Shown piece after piece: positions 23,858 to 25,976 of a DNA stretch of 25,976 nucleotides. The notes under the pieces are model-generated. The model had not been told where the DNA came from and did no database searches. It saw only the letters and a program-made list of their open reading frames with translations. Positions within the stretch are counted from its first letter, which is position 1, and every line of letters begins with the position of its first letter. A program made the position numbers and the translations under genes. Source of the DNA: Deltaproteobacteria bacterium (GTDB lineage Bacteria > Desulfobacterota > Desulfobacteria > Desulfobacterales > JAFDFH01). The stretch spans positions 1 through 25,976 of the forward strand of contig JAFDFH010000037.1 in NCBI GenBank assembly GCA_019309945.1, written 5' to 3'.

Positions 23858-24313
23858 TCATAGGAATCGAGCCATCGTTTGTATAATCTGCTCCTTCGGT
23901 ACCGCACCGACTAAAGTTTCCATTAATCGACCATTATCAAAAATCAGCAGGGTGGGAATGCTCCTGATCTGAAATTTTGAACCCATTATAGGATTTTCAT
24001 CCACATTTAACTTGCAGACCTTTACCCTACCCCTCCATTCGGACGCCAGTTCATCCATAATGGGGCCAACCATTTTACAGGGCCCGCACCAGGGGGCCCA
24101 GCAATCCAGCAAAACGGGTAAAGGGGATTTTAGCACCTGGGTGTCAAAATTGCCGTCTGTGACTGCGGCCGGATGTGCATTCCCCAGGTCTTCGGTGTTC
24201 AGCGGAGATCCGCATTTTCCACATTTTGCCGAAATATCCACTTTGTCTGCTGGAACTCTGTTTTTGGTTCCGCAATTCATGCATCGAACAACATAGGAAT
24301 CCTGTGTAGCCAT
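23858..24313 (-). CDS. trxC: Thioredoxin 2-like protein with N-terminal zinc ribbon
   Basis: This 151-residue protein has an N-terminal zinc ribbon (C11, C14, C31, C34) followed by a thioredoxin fold with the WCGPC redox motif (75-79) and cis-proline P120 (SIPTLL), the layout of TrxC. TrxC-type thioredoxins reduce protein disulfides in the cytoplasm and often serve in oxidative stress, with the zinc site also redox-sensitive. GGAGA lies seven bases before the ATG. It is upstream of the unrecognised gene and lolA on the same strand. Confidence 0.92.
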   Translation of the reverse strand: MATQDSYVVRCMNCGTKNRVPADKVDISAKCGKCGSPLNTEDLGNAHPAAVTDGNFDTQVLKSPLPVLLDCWAPWCGPCKMVGPIMDELASEWRGRVKVCKLNVDENPIMGSKFQIRSIPTLLIFDNGRLMETLVGAVPKEQIIQTMARFL

Positions 24314-24342
24314 TTTTATTTCTCCGTTTTTTAATTTGATGG

Positions 24343-24436
24343 TCTCGCAGAAAGTTAGAAAACGGGTTTTTTTACGAAATACTCAACACTTGATGTTTGG
24401 GACTTGGGTCAATGCTTTTCAAACTTTGCGTCACGG
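24343..24436. repeat. Small foldback repeat between the regulator and trxC
   Basis: The left arm CGCAGAAAGTTAGAAAA (from 24346) faces the complement CGCAAAGTTTGAAAA (24416-24430), giving an imperfect inverted repeat of about 90 bp in the 141-bp gap. No second copy was found in the window, and it is not clearly related to families A-C. Confidence 0.45.
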
Positions 24437-24454
24437 CATGATCGCGTGCGTTCG

Positions 24455-25828
24455 TTAAGGAGGCATCACCCCATACTTCTTGAGCTTTTTGTGAAGCGTT
24501 TTTCTGGTTATTCCCAGTCTTCGGGAAGCTTCACTTTTGTTGCCGCCGGCCGCTTTCAGCGTTCTTAGAATTGTAGTCTTTTCGATATCGTCAAGGGATG
24601 TGTCGCCATTGATATCACCAAAGAAACGAAAATCCTGAGCCGGAGGCGGTGTCGATGCCTGTATCATCGGAAGATCTGCCTCGTCAAGGTATTCCGACAG
24701 GGCCAGTACAACCCCCCTTTCAGCCATGTTCATGAGTTCCCGAACATTCCCCGGCCAATCATATCTTATTAGATGATCCATTCCCTGGGGTGTGAACCCC
24801 TTTATTTCTTTTCGGTTTCGGGCGGCAAACATTTTCAAAAAATGCTGTGCGAGTAGCGGAATATCTTCTCTTCGCTCTCTCAAGGGAGGAATTTCCAAGC
24901 TGACGACATTCAAGCGATAATAAAGGTCTTCGCGGAAGGCCCCTTCTTTGATCATAGCCGGCAGGTTTCGGTTCGTGGCTGCGATCACTCTGACATCCAC
25001 CTTAATCACTGTTTCCCCGCCAACACGCGTTAGCTCTCTTTCCTGTAATACACGCAAAAGTTTTACCTGCATGGTCGATGACATTTCGCTGATTTCGTCC
25101 AAAAACAGACTCCCTCCGTGCGCCTGCAGAAAACGTCCGTCTTTTCTTCTTTCAGCACCCGTGAAGGAACCCTTTTCATGGCCGAAAAGCTCTGATTCAA
25201 GCAGGGTCTCTGTAATCGCGGCACAATTGAGCTTAACAAAAGGTCCTGATTTTCGGGAACTGTTAAAATGGATCGCTCCGGCAATCAATTCTTTGCCTGT
25301 TCCGGATTCACCGGTTATCAGAACGGTTGCTTCCGATGGTGCCACCTGGGCCACTGTTTCCAGGAGCTGTTCCATTGCGGGACTATGCCCGATAATACGC
25401 TGTCTATCAAAATGTCTTCCGAGGCTTTCTTTCAAGAGGCGGTTTTCCTCCTTTAAGCCAATGTGTTCCATGGACCGCTCAAGGGTCATCCTCAGGTTGT
25501 CAAAATCAAGGGGTTTGGTCAGATAATCATAAGCCCCTTTCTTCAAGGCTTCAACCGCCGTTTCAACAGATGAATAGGCGGTCATAATGATAACCGGGAT
25601 GGCAGGGTTAAACGATTTTATTTTATCCAGTGCTTCCAGACCGGAAACCTTCAGCATGCGAACATCCATCAGTACAAGGTCAAAGGAGCGTTTTTGAACG
25701 TTTTCGATTGCAGTTGAGCCGTCTTCGGCTTCAAGGACTTCATATCCCCATCCCCCAATAAGGGTACGCAGCATCGTACGATGGGCGCTATCGTCATCAA
25801 CAATCAGGATACTGTTCTTTTTTTCCAT
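24455..25828 (-). CDS. Sigma-54-dependent response regulator, NtrC/ZraR type
   Basis: This 457-residue protein has a receiver domain (about 5-120, phospho-acceptor D55), an AAA+ sigma-54 activation domain with Walker A GESGTGKE, and a C-terminal Fis-type helix-turn-helix (GGNKSEASRRLGITRKTLHKKLKKYG). Two motifs are atypical: the sigma-54 contact loop reads GSFTGA instead of GAFTGA, and the segment after D55 is DVRMLKVSG rather than the usual D-x-R-M-P-x-M-D-G, losing the conserved proline. No histidine kinase is visible; one could lie beyond the right edge, past the repeats. It starts at ATG 25828. Confidence 0.93.
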   Translation of the reverse strand: MEKKNSILIVDDDSAHRTMLRTLIGGWGYEVLEAEDGSTAIENVQKRSFDLVLMDVRMLKVSGLEALDKIKSFNPAIPVIIMTAYSSVETAVEALKKGAYDYLTKPLDFDNLRMTLERSMEHIGLKEENRLLKESLGRHFDRQRIIGHSPAMEQLLETVAQVAPSEATVLITGESGTGKELIAGAIHFNSSRKSGPFVKLNCAAITETLLESELFGHEKGSFTGAERRKDGRFLQAHGGSLFLDEISEMSSTMQVKLLRVLQERELTRVGGETVIKVDVRVIAATNRNLPAMIKEGAFREDLYYRLNVVSLEIPPLRERREDIPLLAQHFLKMFAARNRKEIKGFTPQGMDHLIRYDWPGNVRELMNMAERGVVLALSEYLDEADLPMIQASTPPPAQDFRFFGDINGDTSLDDIEKTTILRTLKAAGGNKSEASRRLGITRKTLHKKLKKYGVMPP

Positions 25829-25862
25829 CGGTTTTACGCCTTACACCTTGGTTGAAGAAAGG

Positions 25863-25939
25863 GTAACTTCTCAATATGTTCCGGTAGGCTCGCTGCGCCA
25901 TCCGCTAATTTTTTTCAATACGGCCAAAACTTGCCGTTA
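25863..25939. mobile_element. Family A foldback element, interrupted copy
   Basis: It starts with GTAACTTCTCAATATGTTCCGG and continues with the left half of the long form (25885-25939 match 1-55 with three differences). The match stops abruptly after TTGCCGTTA, where a family B terminus begins. Confidence 0.75.
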
Positions 25940-25976
25940 GTGTCCGTCCAGAAACGAGGATTTTTGTTCGAGATCA
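25940..25976. mobile_element. Family B foldback element, partial, apparently nested in family A
   Basis: From GTGTCC onward this matches the reverse complement of the right arm of 13941-14082 over the whole 37 bp, with a single base missing. It begins in the middle of a family A element, so it looks like an insertion into it; the far end is outside the window. Confidence 0.72.

Overview
The window reads as chromosomal DNA from an anaerobic Desulfobacterota bacterium, most likely a sulfate reducer of the Desulfobacterales type. This is inferred from an RnfB-like electron-transfer protein fused to a GltD-like flavoprotein, a proton-pumping membrane pyrophosphatase, a CarD-family regulator, two sigma-54 response regulators, and the gene order ispE / tRNA-Gln / prs / rplY / pth. 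No rRNA, phage, CRISPR array or complete insertion sequence is visible.

Layout, left to right. 1-2364: a foldback repeat and then the RnfB-GltD fusion on the plus strand. 2533-4139 (minus): rluD and a carD-like gene. 4305-9881 (minus): a housekeeping run read ispE, tRNA-Gln, prs, rplY, pth, hppA, ending at a strong hairpin terminator. 10128-13696 (minus): serA, a DUF1844 gene and an HtrA protease. 14102-14608 (plus): a lone HNH endonuclease bracketed by two related foldback repeats. 14836-16230 (minus): an NtrC-type regulator. 16488-16675 (minus): tRNA-Glu with its own promoter and a duplicated 5' half. 16761-17854 (minus): an MltB-like lytic transglycosylase with an overlapping small membrane protein. 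18153-21263 (plus): radA, rlmE and yebC. 21264-25828 (minus): nadA, lolA, an unrecognised gene, a trxC-like thioredoxin and a second NtrC-type regulator. The genes are mainly translation and RNA maintenance, envelope upkeep, precursor synthesis and energy conservation.

The unusual feature is the number of small non-coding foldback elements between genes. At least three families are visible. Family A has GTAACTTCTCAA termini (1-255, 16300-16376, 25863-25939). Family B has a conserved core of about 100 bp but different, internally matched tips (7008-7159, 13941-14082, 14612-14752, 17918-18059, and a partial copy at 25940-25976). Family C carries GTTCAAAGGTTCAGGG-like arms (2388-2530, 19563-19814). 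Several copies have flanking direct repeats that look like target-site duplications, so they were probably mobilised as MITE-like elements. Both window edges lie inside such repeats, as expected if the sequence is a contig broken at repeats.
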